The position numbers were made by a program, and so were the translations under genes. From Natronococcus amylolyticus DSM 10524 (GTDB taxonomy: Archaea; Halobacteriota; Halobacteria; Halobacteriales; Natrialbaceae), in contig NZ_AOIB01000028.1 of assembly GCF_000337675.1 (NCBI RefSeq), forward strand, positions 340,788 to 404,787: a DNA stretch of 64,000 nt. The letters run 5' to 3'. Position 1 is the stretch's first letter; each line of letters begins with the position of its first letter. The notes below the pieces were generated by a model. The model had not been told where the DNA came from. It searched no databases and saw only the letters and a list, made by a program, of their open reading frames with translations. Shown piece by piece: positions 16,677 to 25,542 of the stretch.

Positions 16677-17470
16677 GCCTTGAAACAATCACATTAGTAC
16701 AGTTCGATTCATCGATCGGCCCCGCCGAAGATGGGACGCTCGAACGAATGTGTGCGCACATTCGAGCTGCGGATGTTGATCTAATCGTCTTCCCCGAGCT
16801 CGCGACGACTGGCTACTCTATCTTTGATCAGATCGAGAAATGTGCCGAGCCGATACCAGGTCCTACCACTCGTATACTTGGCCAAGCGGCTGCTGAGTCG
16901 AATACTCACGTTCTCCTGGGAATGCCTGTTCAGGGCCAGAACCGCGTCCATAACAGTGCGATATGGATTGACCGCCAAGGCAAGGTGCGTATTCAGTATG
17001 ACAAGCGGCAGTTGTGGGGTGACGAATGCAACGTATTTACTCCGGGTGAGGATCTCGTTGTAGTTGACTGTGAAGGACTCTCAGTAGGAATTCAGATCTG
17101 TTATGATCTGAATTTCCCTGAGCAAGCAGCTGCCTTTGCCCGCGCTGAGGTGGATCTTTTGGTGAACATCTCGGCGTGGTCTGAGCCGATGAAAGGTGAT
17201 TGGGACCGGCTACTGCCTGCCCGTGCGATTGAGACCGGGGCATTCGTTCTTGGCTGTAACCATGCCGGAGACGAAGGAGACCTCATGTTTTACGGCCATA
17301 GCACTGTATATAATCCGGACGGATCAGTAAACAGGCGACTTAAGAACGAGCCCGATGCAATCACCTGGCAATTCGAAGAGAAACTGCTCACGCAGGAACG
17401 CAAACGAAACCCAATGCGCGAGGATAGGCGTGAAGACGGACCAGGAATTGAACGCATTCAGGTTGAGTGA
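16673..17470 (+). CDS. Carbon-nitrogen hydrolase (nitrilase superfamily)
   Basis: The 265-residue protein has the Glu-Lys-Cys triad: Glu42 in VFPELATTGY, Lys111 in YDKRQLWG and Cys143 in QICYDLNFPE, a full-length single-domain amidase of the nitrilase superfamily. It cleaves a linear amide or carbamoyl group to acid and ammonia; true nitrilase activity is less common in this branch. The ATG overlaps the crotonase stop, so it is co-translated with the acyl-CoA enzymes. A plausible order is amide hydrolysis, CoA activation by the ACD, then crotonase steps. Confidence 0.85.
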   Translation: MSLETITLVQFDSSIGPAEDGTLERMCAHIRAADVDLIVFPELATTGYSIFDQIEKCAEPIPGPTTRILGQAAAESNTHVLLGMPVQGQNRVHNSAIWIDRQGKVRIQYDKRQLWGDECNVFTPGEDLVVVDCEGLSVGIQICYDLNFPEQAAAFARAEVDLLVNISAWSEPMKGDWDRLLPARAIETGAFVLGCNHAGDEGDLMFYGHSTVYNPDGSVNRRLKNEPDAITWQFEEKLLTQERKRNPMREDRREDGPGIERIQVE

Positions 17471-17526
17471 ACTGGAGTACCAAGAATCGTAGTGGGGATC
17501 ACCCATCCTACATACAACAAAAGCAA

Positions 17527-18054
17527 ATGACGAACTTAACACTTGACGAAACTGACTTTCGGCTCTTGAAAGCACTTGACGAGAACGGCGATGTCGATGC
17601 CGATGAAATTGCAGACGAACTGGACATCAGCCAATCAACGGTATACTATCGTCTAGAAAAATACCGCGAAAAGGGAATCATCACTGACACGGTTGCCCAT
17701 CTTGACCGTCACAAACTCGGCCTTGGGATGACTGCTATTACTCGGATCAAGACCGTCTATGGGCCGGAAGCGATGGAAGTCGGCAAAAGAATCCAGGAAC
17801 TCTCAGGTGTTCAGCAGGTGTATTCTATGCTCGGAGAAATGTCGTTCTGCGTCATCTCTCATGTTAGGGACCATGAACATCTTCAGGGGCTTGTTGAGAA
17901 GATTATCGAGACAGAAGGTGTTCAGAACTCAGAAACGAATATTGTGCTCCGGACGTTCAAAGAGGAGCCACGGTTGCTGGTCAACTACGATGATGCTGAT
18001 CTCGAGAAATTGTTCGCTTATACTGCTGACGATAAGTCATCGATCTCGGACTAA
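17527..18054 (+). CDS. Lrp/AsnC family transcriptional regulator
   Basis: The 175-residue regulator has an N-terminal winged HTH (LDETDFRLLKALDENGDVDA, ADELDISQSTVYYRLEK) and a RAM-like ligand domain (about 65-150, GVQQVYSMLGEMSFCVISHV). ATG at 17527 is preferred to the GTG at 17467 because the 20 extra residues are unlike the family N-terminus. It follows the amidase by 56 bases and probably regulates the preceding operon in response to a small metabolite. Confidence 0.85.
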   Translation: MTNLTLDETDFRLLKALDENGDVDADEIADELDISQSTVYYRLEKYREKGIITDTVAHLDRHKLGLGMTAITRIKTVYGPEAMEVGKRIQELSGVQQVYSMLGEMSFCVISHVRDHEHLQGLVEKIIETEGVQNSETNIVLRTFKEEPRLLVNYDDADLEKLFAYTADDKSSISD

Positions 18055-18386
18055 AGCATTGTCAGCTGCGAGTTCGTCATATACTCGGTTCGGGAGAACG
18101 AAGGTGATGTCGTTGCGACGAACGAATCGCTGGATGGCTTTGTACAGGTGTTTGATGGCATGTTGAGGCAGTTAGCGAACTCTCGGAGACGTCGTCCGTA
18201 TGCGCCGCGGTAGCTTCCAAGAACCAGGTAGCTACTATTTGCTTGCTCGAACCGGGGGAGCTCTTCGTTCATATAACGGACAACTTCGTGGTAGTCCCCC
18301 CGAGGTGGGGAGCTAATTCCTTCGAAAATACGGTTGACAGCCCGGTAGATGGCGTATGAATTGCGTGGAACGCGTGGGCCGCTCAT
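18037..18386 (-). pseudogene. Frame-shifted hypothetical gene
   Basis: From ATG 18384-18386 an open frame reads MSGPRVPRNSYAIYRAVNRI and later SSYLVLGSYRGAYGRRLREF. Near 18170-18190 the protein-like character jumps to another frame, LPQHAIKHLYKAIQRF then VRRNDITFVLPNRVYDELAADN, which ends at 18037 inside the 3' end of the Lrp gene. The second half resembles the start of a PIN-type or other small haloarchaeal domain, but I cannot assign it. Either one gene carries an indel or two fragments were joined. The uninterrupted frame (18051-18386, 111 codons) would have an unlikely Ser/Thr-rich tail. Confidence 0.5.
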
Positions 18387-18501
18387 ACTACTGTCTACAG
18401 ATGTGTCCGTCTTAAGCGTCCATATTCGAGTTGGAAAATATGGTATTTTCCCAACTTGCCCGCCCCGAACAGTTACGTGAATGGAGACAAAATAGACACC
18501 T

Positions 18502-19140
18502 ATGAGTAATAGTGCGGGGGGCGCAGGAAATCCGGTCGGCGGCGAGGCAGAACCATTTGGCGGTGACGATGTCATGCCGATCGAGAAACAGCGACGGGCA
18601 CACCAATTCCTCACGCAGGAAACCCGCTACCTCATCATCCAAGCCGTGCTTGGGCATCCAACGTACTTGGCGACACTCGACGAGCTCAAATACCTCGTGC
18701 CCAAGAATCGCTCTACTATCCGGGAGCATCTTGACCAGCTCGCAGATAAGCAGGTGATGGTAAAGTACAAATACCGTGGAGATGAGACCGAGCGTAACGA
18801 ACCACGGGAGTTCTGGGGGTTCACCAGTTACGGGATCACCCTCTTAGATGAGTACAGCTACCTCCGGTACGTCCCGGTTCTGCGTGCCCTACAGGAAAAT
18901 CTCCATCTGACCGAGAAAATTGAACGGCACCAGGATTCGCCGCGACCAGAACTGCCAGAAGACGTTAGTGGAGCCCTCAAAATACCAGAAATAGACGACG
19001 CAACAGAGGCCATTGTTGATGACACGCTCGCTGCCCGAGAACGCGGTGGCGACCGGCTCTTCGATGCTCCCCCTATTGAACCGGATGAAGACGGTGAAAC
19101 CGAACCCGGTGCAGACCGACCTCTCGATGAACTCTTCTGA
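18502..19140 (+). CDS. Winged-helix DNA-binding protein
   Basis: The 212-residue protein has a polar Gly-rich leader (1-30), a winged helix (about 32-115) with ETRYLIIQAVLGHPTYLATL, KNRSTIREHLDQLADKQVM and wing residues KYKYRG, and an acidic C-terminal tail ending in DRPLDELF. It is related by eye to haloarchaeal MarR/PadR-like proteins common on plasmids. It is divergent from the broken gene at 18386. A GTG-initiated or overlapping frame after 19125 (MNSSDLTTPNG) is too short to call. Confidence 0.75.
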   Translation: MSNSAGGAGNPVGGEAEPFGGDDVMPIEKQRRAHQFLTQETRYLIIQAVLGHPTYLATLDELKYLVPKNRSTIREHLDQLADKQVMVKYKYRGDETERNEPREFWGFTSYGITLLDEYSYLRYVPVLRALQENLHLTEKIERHQDSPRPELPEDVSGALKIPEIDDATEAIVDDTLAARERGGDRLFDAPPIEPDEDGETEPGADRPLDELF

Positions 19141-19398
19141 TCTTACCACTCCTAACGGGGATCACTGCTCGCGTCAATTCAAGCCGGTCGACTATCTCTT
19201 GAGTCGTGAACAATCGCGAACGGTACGACGAACTCGATAACTCCACGGTGTCGCTAGATCAAACGAGATCTCGGACCTCACACAGAGGGAGTAGTATCGA
19301 GGCTGGCTGTTAGCTGGCACGTGTCTGGATTCCTGTACGTAACCGCTGGAGGATCTCGGATTGGTGGGCACCGTCTAATTAGCGCAGTTTGAGGAACG
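19141..19398. other. Intergenic stretch, no complete gene
   Basis: Two short plus-strand frames with protein-like composition (MNSSDLTTPNGDHCSRQFKP from within the previous gene, and VNNRERYDELDNSTVSLD from a GTG near 19207) could be remnants of a downstream gene lost when the IS end at 19399 was formed. Nothing else is supported. Confidence 0.3.
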
Positions 19399-19474
19399 AG
19401 CAGGTCTTCGAGCATTTGATCCAACGAACTCAACGATCTGCTCACTTCTCAAACTGGCTTGACTAAACAGTGCC
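19399..19474. mobile_element. IS6-type element, right-end fragment
   Basis: The sequence is nearly identical to the right end of the element at 22795-23539 (both contain CCAACGAACTCAACGA and CTGCTCACTTCTCAA) and ends in AACAGTGCC, the inverse of the GGCACTGT terminus. Only about 76 bases are left. No left end lies nearby, so it is a deletion scar. Confidence 0.65.
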
Positions 19475-19545
19475 CGTCGACGTTCCGTCTCTGTTAGAAA
19501 CCTGCATCACTCGTTACTGAAAAGAACCAGATCGTCATGACCCCT

Positions 19546-21030
19546 CTATTCCAGCCACGGTTTGACGATTGGTGCAAAGAGAATGACTGCAATGAGAACG
19601 ACGATCACTATGGATAAGGGTTCGGTAAAGAATACCGGAACGGTCCCTTCGCCCAGAATCAACGATCGGTGGAGATTTTCTTCGGCGATACTGCCTAAAA
19701 CGATACCGAGGACAAACGCAATGATCGAGTAATCATATCTCTTCATATAATATCCAATGACTCCGAGTCCGACGATCGTGATAGCGTCGACCCAGCGGCC
19801 GTTGTTGAGTGCAAACGAGCCGAGGAACGAGAGGACGATAATCATCGGGATAATATAGTCAGTGTCAATCTTTGTTAAAATGCCTGCGCGAGTGACGAGA
19901 CCAAGTCCGAGCACGAGAATGAGGACGTTACCGATCAGTAATGAAATGAAGAGTGCATAGGTCACATCAAGATTCGCGTCGGGATCGAACAAGTCAGGGC
20001 CGGGAACAAGCCCATGCATGATCAGCCCCCCGATTAATACCGCCGTCGCGGCGCTACCGGGGATTCCGAAGGCAATAGCTGGAATTACCGATCCGCCGAT
20101 AGTCCCATTGTTCGACGATTCAGAAGCGATCACTCCGATAGGGTTTCCTTTCCCAAACGACTCCGAATCTTCTGACGCGCGTACTGCTTCGGTGTACGCG
20201 ATGAAGTTAGAAACTGTTGAACCGGCACCCGGAATAGAACCGATTCCGGTTCCAATGAACGCTGATTTTACGAGCGTTACTGGGTGGTCCAAAACTGTTT
20301 TGACGCCGCCGAAGACGTCGCCGGTGACCTCGAACTCTTTCTTCGAAATACCTCCTGTTTCGTTAGCTAATTTTAGCATTTCAGCGACAGCGAACAGACC
20401 GATCAGAGCAGCTATAAACGACAGTCCCTCATAGAGTGGGAAGTATCCGAACGTATATCGAACGTCTCCGGTCATCGGTGCCGATCCAATCGCCGTCAAG
20501 GATAAACCAAAAAATCCAGCGATCAGGCCTTTGACCATCGAGCCGCGGGCAACGATTGTGATCATCGATAGGCCAAGAATGGCGATCAAAAATCGTTCTG
20601 GCGAGCCGAACATGAGGACGAAGTCAATAAGAATCGGCGATAAGAGAATAATCGCTGTGACGGTAATGAACCCCGCAAGCGCAGACGAGGTTGCTGATAA
20701 CGAAAGCGCAGTAACCGCTTCTCCTTGACGTGACATAGGGTATCCATCAAACGTCGTTGCAGCGGCTGCTGACGTCCCCGGAGCGTTAATGAGGATTGCA
20801 GCAATAGACCCGCCGTACATTGCTCCGCTGTATATTCCGATGAGCAAAACAATTGCGTCAATGCCACCAAGCGGCAGCGTTAGCGGAAGTAAAATTGCCA
20901 TCCCGAGTGAAGCACCTAATCCGGGGAGTGCCCCAACGACAATCCCGATGATGAGACCAGCCATAACCCAGAAAATAGTCGGCCAACTGAATACGAGTTG
21001 GACGGCTTCAATAAACACCTCAAAGCTCAT
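19546..21030 (-). CDS. tctA: Tripartite tricarboxylate transporter large permease
   Basis: The 494-residue membrane protein is TctA. Family motifs are VGALPGLGASLGMAILLPLT (about 31-50), GSIPGAGSTVSNFIAYTEAV and NPIGVIASESSNNGTIGGSV, with ten or more hydrophobic helices. TctA is the main transport subunit of Na+- or proton-driven carboxylate uptake. It overlaps tctB by four bases and follows tctC-tctB in the usual order. The substrate (citrate, other tri/dicarboxylate, or an aromatic acid) cannot be told from sequence. Confidence 0.92.
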   Translation of the reverse strand: MSFEVFIEAVQLVFSWPTIFWVMAGLIIGIVVGALPGLGASLGMAILLPLTLPLGGIDAIVLLIGIYSGAMYGGSIAAILINAPGTSAAAATTFDGYPMSRQGEAVTALSLSATSSALAGFITVTAIILLSPILIDFVLMFGSPERFLIAILGLSMITIVARGSMVKGLIAGFFGLSLTAIGSAPMTGDVRYTFGYFPLYEGLSFIAALIGLFAVAEMLKLANETGGISKKEFEVTGDVFGGVKTVLDHPVTLVKSAFIGTGIGSIPGAGSTVSNFIAYTEAVRASEDSESFGKGNPIGVIASESSNNGTIGGSVIPAIAFGIPGSAATAVLIGGLIMHGLVPGPDLFDPDANLDVTYALFISLLIGNVLILVLGLGLVTRAGILTKIDTDYIIPMIIVLSFLGSFALNNGRWVDAITIVGLGVIGYYMKRYDYSIIAFVLGIVLGSIAEENLHRSLILGEGTVPVFFTEPLSIVIVVLIAVILFAPIVKPWLE

Positions 21031-21605
21031 AGAAACACCTCATGAAGGTATCCTTCTTCAATCGGGATACCGATGATATCGTAGAAGAGAAACGCGATAC
21101 CGAACGATAGTAGCGTCAAACCAACAATCGCGTATATCGGTTGCTTCCGCCACCAAGTGTATGCGATGACGAATAATGGGGTTGCCCACAACATTCCGAT
21201 CAGGAACGACCCCATCAGATATCCAACACACATGGATCCGAGAACTGCTGCTCCATATGCGACCGTCTCTTCTTCCTGGATATCGGAGGTCTCAGCTGCG
21301 AACTCTTCTTCGTCTGAGTCTGTCTCCTCTACTATACTTTCGGCATCTCTAGTGTCTGTTTCGAGAATGTCGGCTTCATCAACAACCAGTCGGCGCAGTG
21401 GTCCGGGAAGATAACCTCTGAAAAGTAGTAGCACACCAAATAGAATTACCATTCCGGACGTAAATTGTGGAAAGTGTTGTGCAGCAGAAGAAAATTCAAA
21501 CGACTCTACAAACATATACACCGAAGGTAGAATGAAAACTAGAAGTAGTACATGTTCCATTGTTACCTCTTCTTTCAAATTGAATGTGGGATGTTTTTCA
21601 CTCAT
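21027..21605 (-). CDS. tctB: Tripartite tricarboxylate transporter small membrane subunit
   Basis: The 192-residue TctB-like protein has four hydrophobic segments (near 17-35, 48-64, 118-140 and 150-180) and an unusually long acidic loop between helices 2 and 3 (about residues 75-112, rich in Asp and Glu), a common haloarchaeal insertion. It lies between tctC and tctA. Sequence conservation in this family is low, so the call rests mostly on size, topology and position. Confidence 0.85.
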   Translation of the reverse strand: MSEKHPTFNLKEEVTMEHVLLLVFILPSVYMFVESFEFSSAAQHFPQFTSGMVILFGVLLLFRGYLPGPLRRLVVDEADILETDTRDAESIVEETDSDEEEFAAETSDIQEEETVAYGAAVLGSMCVGYLMGSFLIGMLWATPLFVIAYTWWRKQPIYAIVGLTLLSFGIAFLFYDIIGIPIEEGYLHEVFL

Positions 21606-21672
21606 TGTAGTACTTTTGAATCTAACACTTATTTATATGTGAATATGCTGATCCTGGGAGGAGGAGAATCAC

Positions 21673-22668
21673 CTACTCCTGGAGATTATCCAGATCAACG
21701 GCATCCGGAATCTCGTCAAGTGTCTCCTCGAGGGTTTGGTTCGCCGATTCCGGATCTCCGTATGTGACGTCGTTGCCGGTCTCATCAGACCAGTCTTGCA
21801 CGTCCTCGTCCTGCGTTGCCTCTTCAAGGGCCTCAGTGAGGGTTTCAATTTGCTCCTCGTCTGTTCCTGGAGCAGCGTACAACGCGAGCGTCGTCATCGC
21901 AACGAAGTCGATATCTGGATACCCAAGTTCAGTTGCCGGTTCGAGATCGGGGAAAACATCTGTCGGTTCGCTTGAAAGATTGGCGACCACGTTTAGGTCT
22001 CCTCCCTCGACCGGTTCACGAGCCGACGTTGCAGTCGCAATCCCGACCGACACTTCGTCGGATATCACGGCCTCACTTGTCGGTCCACCACCATCATATG
22101 GAACGACTTCCTCCCATTCCATTCCGAAGTCGTCGCGAAGGAGGAACGAGATAACGTGTGTCGAGTGGCCAATTCCCTGCATAGCGAATTGGGTGAATTC
22201 ACCGTCCTCGTATGCATCGACGAGGTCATCTATATCCTCGATGTGGTCGTATTCGGGGTTAACGATAAGTGTAAACGGGTACTGGCCGATAGAACCGATC
22301 CCTTCGAGATCGGTGATATCGTATCCGGGGTCGTCCATTAACCACGCCGTTGCGACCGACGGTAAGTTGACGTTCCCAATCGTATACCCATCGCCATCAG
22401 CCCCGTGGAGAATTCCGGTCCCCTCAAGTCCGCCAGCACCTGGTTGATTATCGATGTCAAGTTCTCCGTCGAGTGCCTCATTCCAAGCCGGTTGTAGTTG
22501 TCGAGCGTATGTGTCTGTACCTCCGCCTTCACCGAACGGAACGACCCATCGGATTGTCTGGCTCGGATACTCACCATCACCATTCTCGTCACCAAGGCAC
22601 CCAGCTAACCCCACCACTGACGCGACTGAAACCGTTCCTGCAGTTTTTAAGCAAGTGCGTCTATCCAT
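21673..22668 (-). CDS. tctC: Tripartite tricarboxylate transporter binding lipoprotein
   Basis: The 331-residue Bug/TctC-type binding protein has a Tat signal with MDRRTCLKTAG and a lipobox LAGC. The family segments IRWVVPFGEGGGTDTYARQL and IDNQPGAGGLEGTG bind carboxylate. I chose ATG 22668 because AGGTG lies four bases before it and a TATA-like TTTATA near 22700-22705 predicts a transcript start about 6-8 bases upstream; the ATG at 22680 would add MRCA. It leads the tctCBA operon. Confidence 0.88.
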   Translation of the reverse strand: MDRRTCLKTAGTVSVASVVGLAGCLGDENGDGEYPSQTIRWVVPFGEGGGTDTYARQLQPAWNEALDGELDIDNQPGAGGLEGTGILHGADGDGYTIGNVNLPSVATAWLMDDPGYDITDLEGIGSIGQYPFTLIVNPEYDHIEDIDDLVDAYEDGEFTQFAMQGIGHSTHVISFLLRDDFGMEWEEVVPYDGGGPTSEAVISDEVSVGIATATSAREPVEGGDLNVVANLSSEPTDVFPDLEPATELGYPDIDFVAMTTLALYAAPGTDEEQIETLTEALEEATQDEDVQDWSDETGNDVTYGDPESANQTLEETLDEIPDAVDLDNLQE

Positions 22669-22794
22669 AGCACACCTCATGCGTTCACAAGCATAGGGTA
22701 TAAACTCTTTCCCGTTACTAGTAATTCTCCAAATAATTAATAACTATTAATTGACCTATTGAATTTTTCTAAATAGCAGCAGAATTGGCTAACA

Positions 22795-23539
22795 GGCACT
22801 GCCTAGTTCAGCATCCCCTCGGCTGGTGTCTTTCCATCGAGCGATTGATGCGGCCTCTGGCGGTTATAATAATGCATGAACTGTTCAACCCATTCGCGTG
22901 CGCTCGCTCGACTGTCCACCCAGGAATTATGATAACAGTCGACTCACATTTTGAGGGTGTGAAACCACTTTTTGATATGGTTTCGGTCGGTAGAGTTCAC
23001 TCGACCGTTCAACCCTAATCGAGCAAGGGCAGTCCGATAGACAAATTGACCGACGAGAAACTCAGCATCTGGGAGCTCGTGTTTCTCGCGAAGTCCATAT
23101 AGAAATGCAGCTGCCGGATCAGTGCCATGTCGACCAAACAACGCGACGTCGAGAATCAATTTTGTTTCGGTATCTATTGTAGCGTCCAACCAAGACCACC
23201 CCTCATTGATCTTGACAGCGGTCTCGTCGACAGCGACCCGCGACGGCGACGCTGTCGGCGGGTCGCGTCCGCTGTCAGCCAGCCGATGTACCCAGTTCCA
23301 GAACGCTCCGTGAGAGCGCTCAATGCCTAATTCAGCGAGAATCGTTGTTGTCTCCCGGATAGAACGACCGGTCTGATGGAGACGGACGGCGAATGCCCTG
23401 ACAGGCGTCGCCGTCCGCTCGTTCTCCCAAGATTCTTCTAAATCCGCGTCATAGCTCTCGCTGGGCAGGTCTGCGAGCATTTGGTCCAACGAACTCAACG
23501 ACCTGCTCACTTCTCAAGCTGCCTCAACTAGACAGTGCC
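22795..23539 (-). mobile_element. IS6-type insertion sequence, inactive
   Basis: The element is bounded by GGCACTGCCTAGTTCAG at 22795 and the inverse terminus CTAGACAGTGCC ending at 23539 (745 bp). It contains one transposase gene with an internal stop. Its relatives in this window are at 19399, 48441, 50050 and 51017. It sits upstream of the tct operon, about 115 bases from tctC. I found no clear target duplication. Confidence 0.8.
22803..23510 (-). pseudogene. IS6-family transposase with premature stop
   Basis: The frame encodes an IS6-type DDE transposase: RAFAVRLHQTGRSIRETTTI, SRVAVDETAVKINEGWSWLD (first Asp), KLILDVALFGRHG, and after the stop HYYNRQRPHQSLDGKTPAEG. A TGA at 22944-22946 truncates it to 188 residues after HTLKM. 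In the copy at 51025 the same codon is CGA (Arg), so a single C-to-T change made the stop. The catalytic Glu region lies beyond it, and the product should be inactive. The intact frame would be 235 residues. Confidence 0.8.
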
Positions 23540-23642
23540 CGAAACTTGATTAGTTCGGATTTCAACCACTTTATGGCGAAGCTTTGCAGCTATTAGATCG
23601 ACTTGAGACAAGACGGAGATAAGCCACCTATTTTCACCAGTC

Positions 23643-23664
23643 AGTAATACTGTACAGTATTACT
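23643..23664. promoter_or_regulatory. Perfect 22-bp palindrome
   Basis: AGTAATACTGT is followed directly by its exact complement ACAGTATTACT, giving an uninterrupted 22-bp palindrome with no spacer. It lies between the IS6 element and the 3' end of xdhC. Without the IS it would stand about 220 bases upstream of tctC. A dimeric repressor site or a 3'-end hairpin are both possible. Confidence 0.5.
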
Positions 23665-23770
23665 AATCATATTGGCTGGCTCGAATAGATATTTGCTACG
23701 TTTGTGCTCCTTTTCAAGCCCATAAGTACAACCAGACAGGGAGTTAGCTACATGTTGATTGCTTCTCGGC

Positions 23771-24931
23771 CTACTGTGACATGACCGACTTCCGATCGTG
23801 AATAGGTCCTGCTTGGTCTACGAGCCGACCACCGTTACGATCGTTACTAACTGCGATGATTTCCGACACAACACTCAGAGCAATTTCGACTGGTGCATCA
23901 CTCCCCAGATTTAGCCCGACCGGAGTCGCAATCCGTTCCCGATCCCGTTTCGAGAGTTCGACACCCTCATTTTCCAGATCTGACTGAAGTTGCTCAAATC
24001 GTTTTCGGGGTCCCATCAACCCGATGTACGGGGCCTCTGTCCCAAGTGCTGCCTCAAGCGCGAGTCTATCGTCGACAAAGTTGTGAGACATAATAAGAAC
24101 GAATGTCCGTTCATCGATTCCGGCATTGGATAAGTTGGTTGGATGGGTTGCTAAGACGCGATCTGCAGCCGGGAACATCTCATCATCAGCACGTCCACCA
24201 CGACCTGTCACGACTGTAACTTCAAGCCCGACCTGCGCTGCGAAGCGGACAACGGGACGAACATCTGGCTGGCCACCGAATACGACCAGTTTTTGTGAGG
24301 GTTCGATACCGTCAATAACGAGCACTATTTCTCCCGTCTCAGTTGACACAGAGATGCAGTCAGTGCTCCCTTCAGTCGCATACGTTCGTGCCTCCGTTTC
24401 AATATCTGCTATAACCGAGTCAGGAAGAACCGTTCGCTCACGAATGCGGCGGTCGTTAGTTCCTGAACCTTGTTCACTGATAACCGCTCTAGCTCCGACG
24501 GGAATCGAGGGGTCATTGCTCTCGATTGCGGTTACGAGACTACACGCCTTGCGGTTCGTGCGTGCGTCAACCATCTGCTGCCACGAGTCATCGGTAGGCT
24601 CGATGAGAACGTCGATGACACCATTACAGCCGAGGCCAAGCCCCCAGGTATCGTCGCTTGTAAGATCATACGTGACAACAGTCGAAGACCCGGATTCAAG
24701 AACCTCATTCGCAGCTTCCTGCAACGGTTCATAGAGACACCCAGCGGTGATTCCGCCGTGGGACGTACCATCCGATTCAATCACCATTTTGGCACCGGGT
24801 CGTCGATAAGCCGTTCCCTCGACATCAACGATCGTTGCGACCGCAAATTGAGAGGTGGCTGCAAGAGCTTGCTCAATTTGCCGGTAGACCTCGGATGTAG
24901 TGGTACTCCATGAATCTGCCGCCATATGCAT
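23771..24931 (-). CDS. xdhC: XdhC/CoxI family molybdenum-cofactor maturation protein
   Basis: The 386-residue protein has the two XdhC domains: N-terminal (about 15-95, AVATIVDVEGTAYRRPGAKM, GGITAGCLYEPL) with a conserved Cys, and a C-terminal Rossmann domain (about 210-350, KLVVFGGQPDVRPVVRFAAQ, YIGLMGPRKRF). XdhC binds molybdenum cofactor, helps sulfurate it and inserts it into xanthine-dehydrogenase-type enzymes. It is divergent from the two enzyme subunits at 24985 and 25535, 50 bases away. ATG 24925 (MAADSW) is an alternative start. Confidence 0.88.
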   Translation of the reverse strand: MHMAADSWSTTTSEVYRQIEQALAATSQFAVATIVDVEGTAYRRPGAKMVIESDGTSHGGITAGCLYEPLQEAANEVLESGSSTVVTYDLTSDDTWGLGLGCNGVIDVLIEPTDDSWQQMVDARTNRKACSLVTAIESNDPSIPVGARAVISEQGSGTNDRRIRERTVLPDSVIADIETEARTYATEGSTDCISVSTETGEIVLVIDGIEPSQKLVVFGGQPDVRPVVRFAAQVGLEVTVVTGRGGRADDEMFPAADRVLATHPTNLSNAGIDERTFVLIMSHNFVDDRLALEAALGTEAPYIGLMGPRKRFEQLQSDLENEGVELSKRDRERIATPVGLNLGSDAPVEIALSVVSEIIAVSNDRNGGRLVDQAGPIHDRKSVMSQ

Positions 24932-24984
24932 AGATTAGCTATTCGACCGACACATATATGGTTGTCGTTAGTCATTGTCATTCT

Positions 24985-25542
24985 ATGCCCGTAGAGATAG
25001 ATATTACGCTAAATGGGGCTGAACGTACGTTCGAAGCTGAACGGTCAGATTCGCTTCTTGATGTTCTTCGTCGAAATGGCTACACTGGCGCGAAACGTGG
25101 CTGTGATACGGGGGACTGCGGTTTCTGTACTGTATCTGTTGATGGCGAACCAGAGCGTTCCTGTATCAGACCTATCAGTACAATGGATGGGGCAGAGATC
25201 GAGACCATCGAGGGACTCGGCACCCAGAATGACCTCCACCCCGTTCAGGCGGCGTTCGTCGATAACGCCGCACTCCAATGTGGATTCTGTATCCCCGGGA
25301 TGATCATGCAGTCACGAAGTTTGCTTCAAGACAATCCTGATCCGACTGAAGCCGAGATCCGCAAGGGGCTCTCAGAGAATCTCTGTCGGTGCACCGGCTA
25401 CGAGAAAATCATCGATGCGGTACAGGACGCCGCCGAACGGATGAGTAGCGATCAGACCGTCGCTACTGACGGTGGCGACCCGACTCACGGAACAACGGCG
25501 TGTTCGAACCGGAAGTGCAGCAGGGGTGAGAACGATGAGTAA
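24985..25542 (+). CDS. Xanthine dehydrogenase-type 2Fe-2S small subunit
   Basis: The 185-residue protein has the two iron-sulfur domains of the xanthine/CO dehydrogenase small subunit. The plant-ferredoxin cluster uses Cys40, Cys45, Cys48 and Cys60 (GCDTGDCGFCTVSVDG), and the helical cluster uses Cys99, Cys102, Cys134 and Cys136 (CGFCIPGM, LCRCTGYE). All eight are present. The C-terminal 25 residues are an unconserved tail. ATG 24985 fits the family start; 24958 would add nine residues. It transfers electrons from the molybdenum subunit encoded by the overlapping next gene. Confidence 0.9.
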   Translation: MPVEIDITLNGAERTFEAERSDSLLDVLRRNGYTGAKRGCDTGDCGFCTVSVDGEPERSCIRPISTMDGAEIETIEGLGTQNDLHPVQAAFVDNAALQCGFCIPGMIMQSRSLLQDNPDPTEAEIRKGLSENLCRCTGYEKIIDAVQDAAERMSSDQTVATDGGDPTHGTTACSNRKCSRGENDE

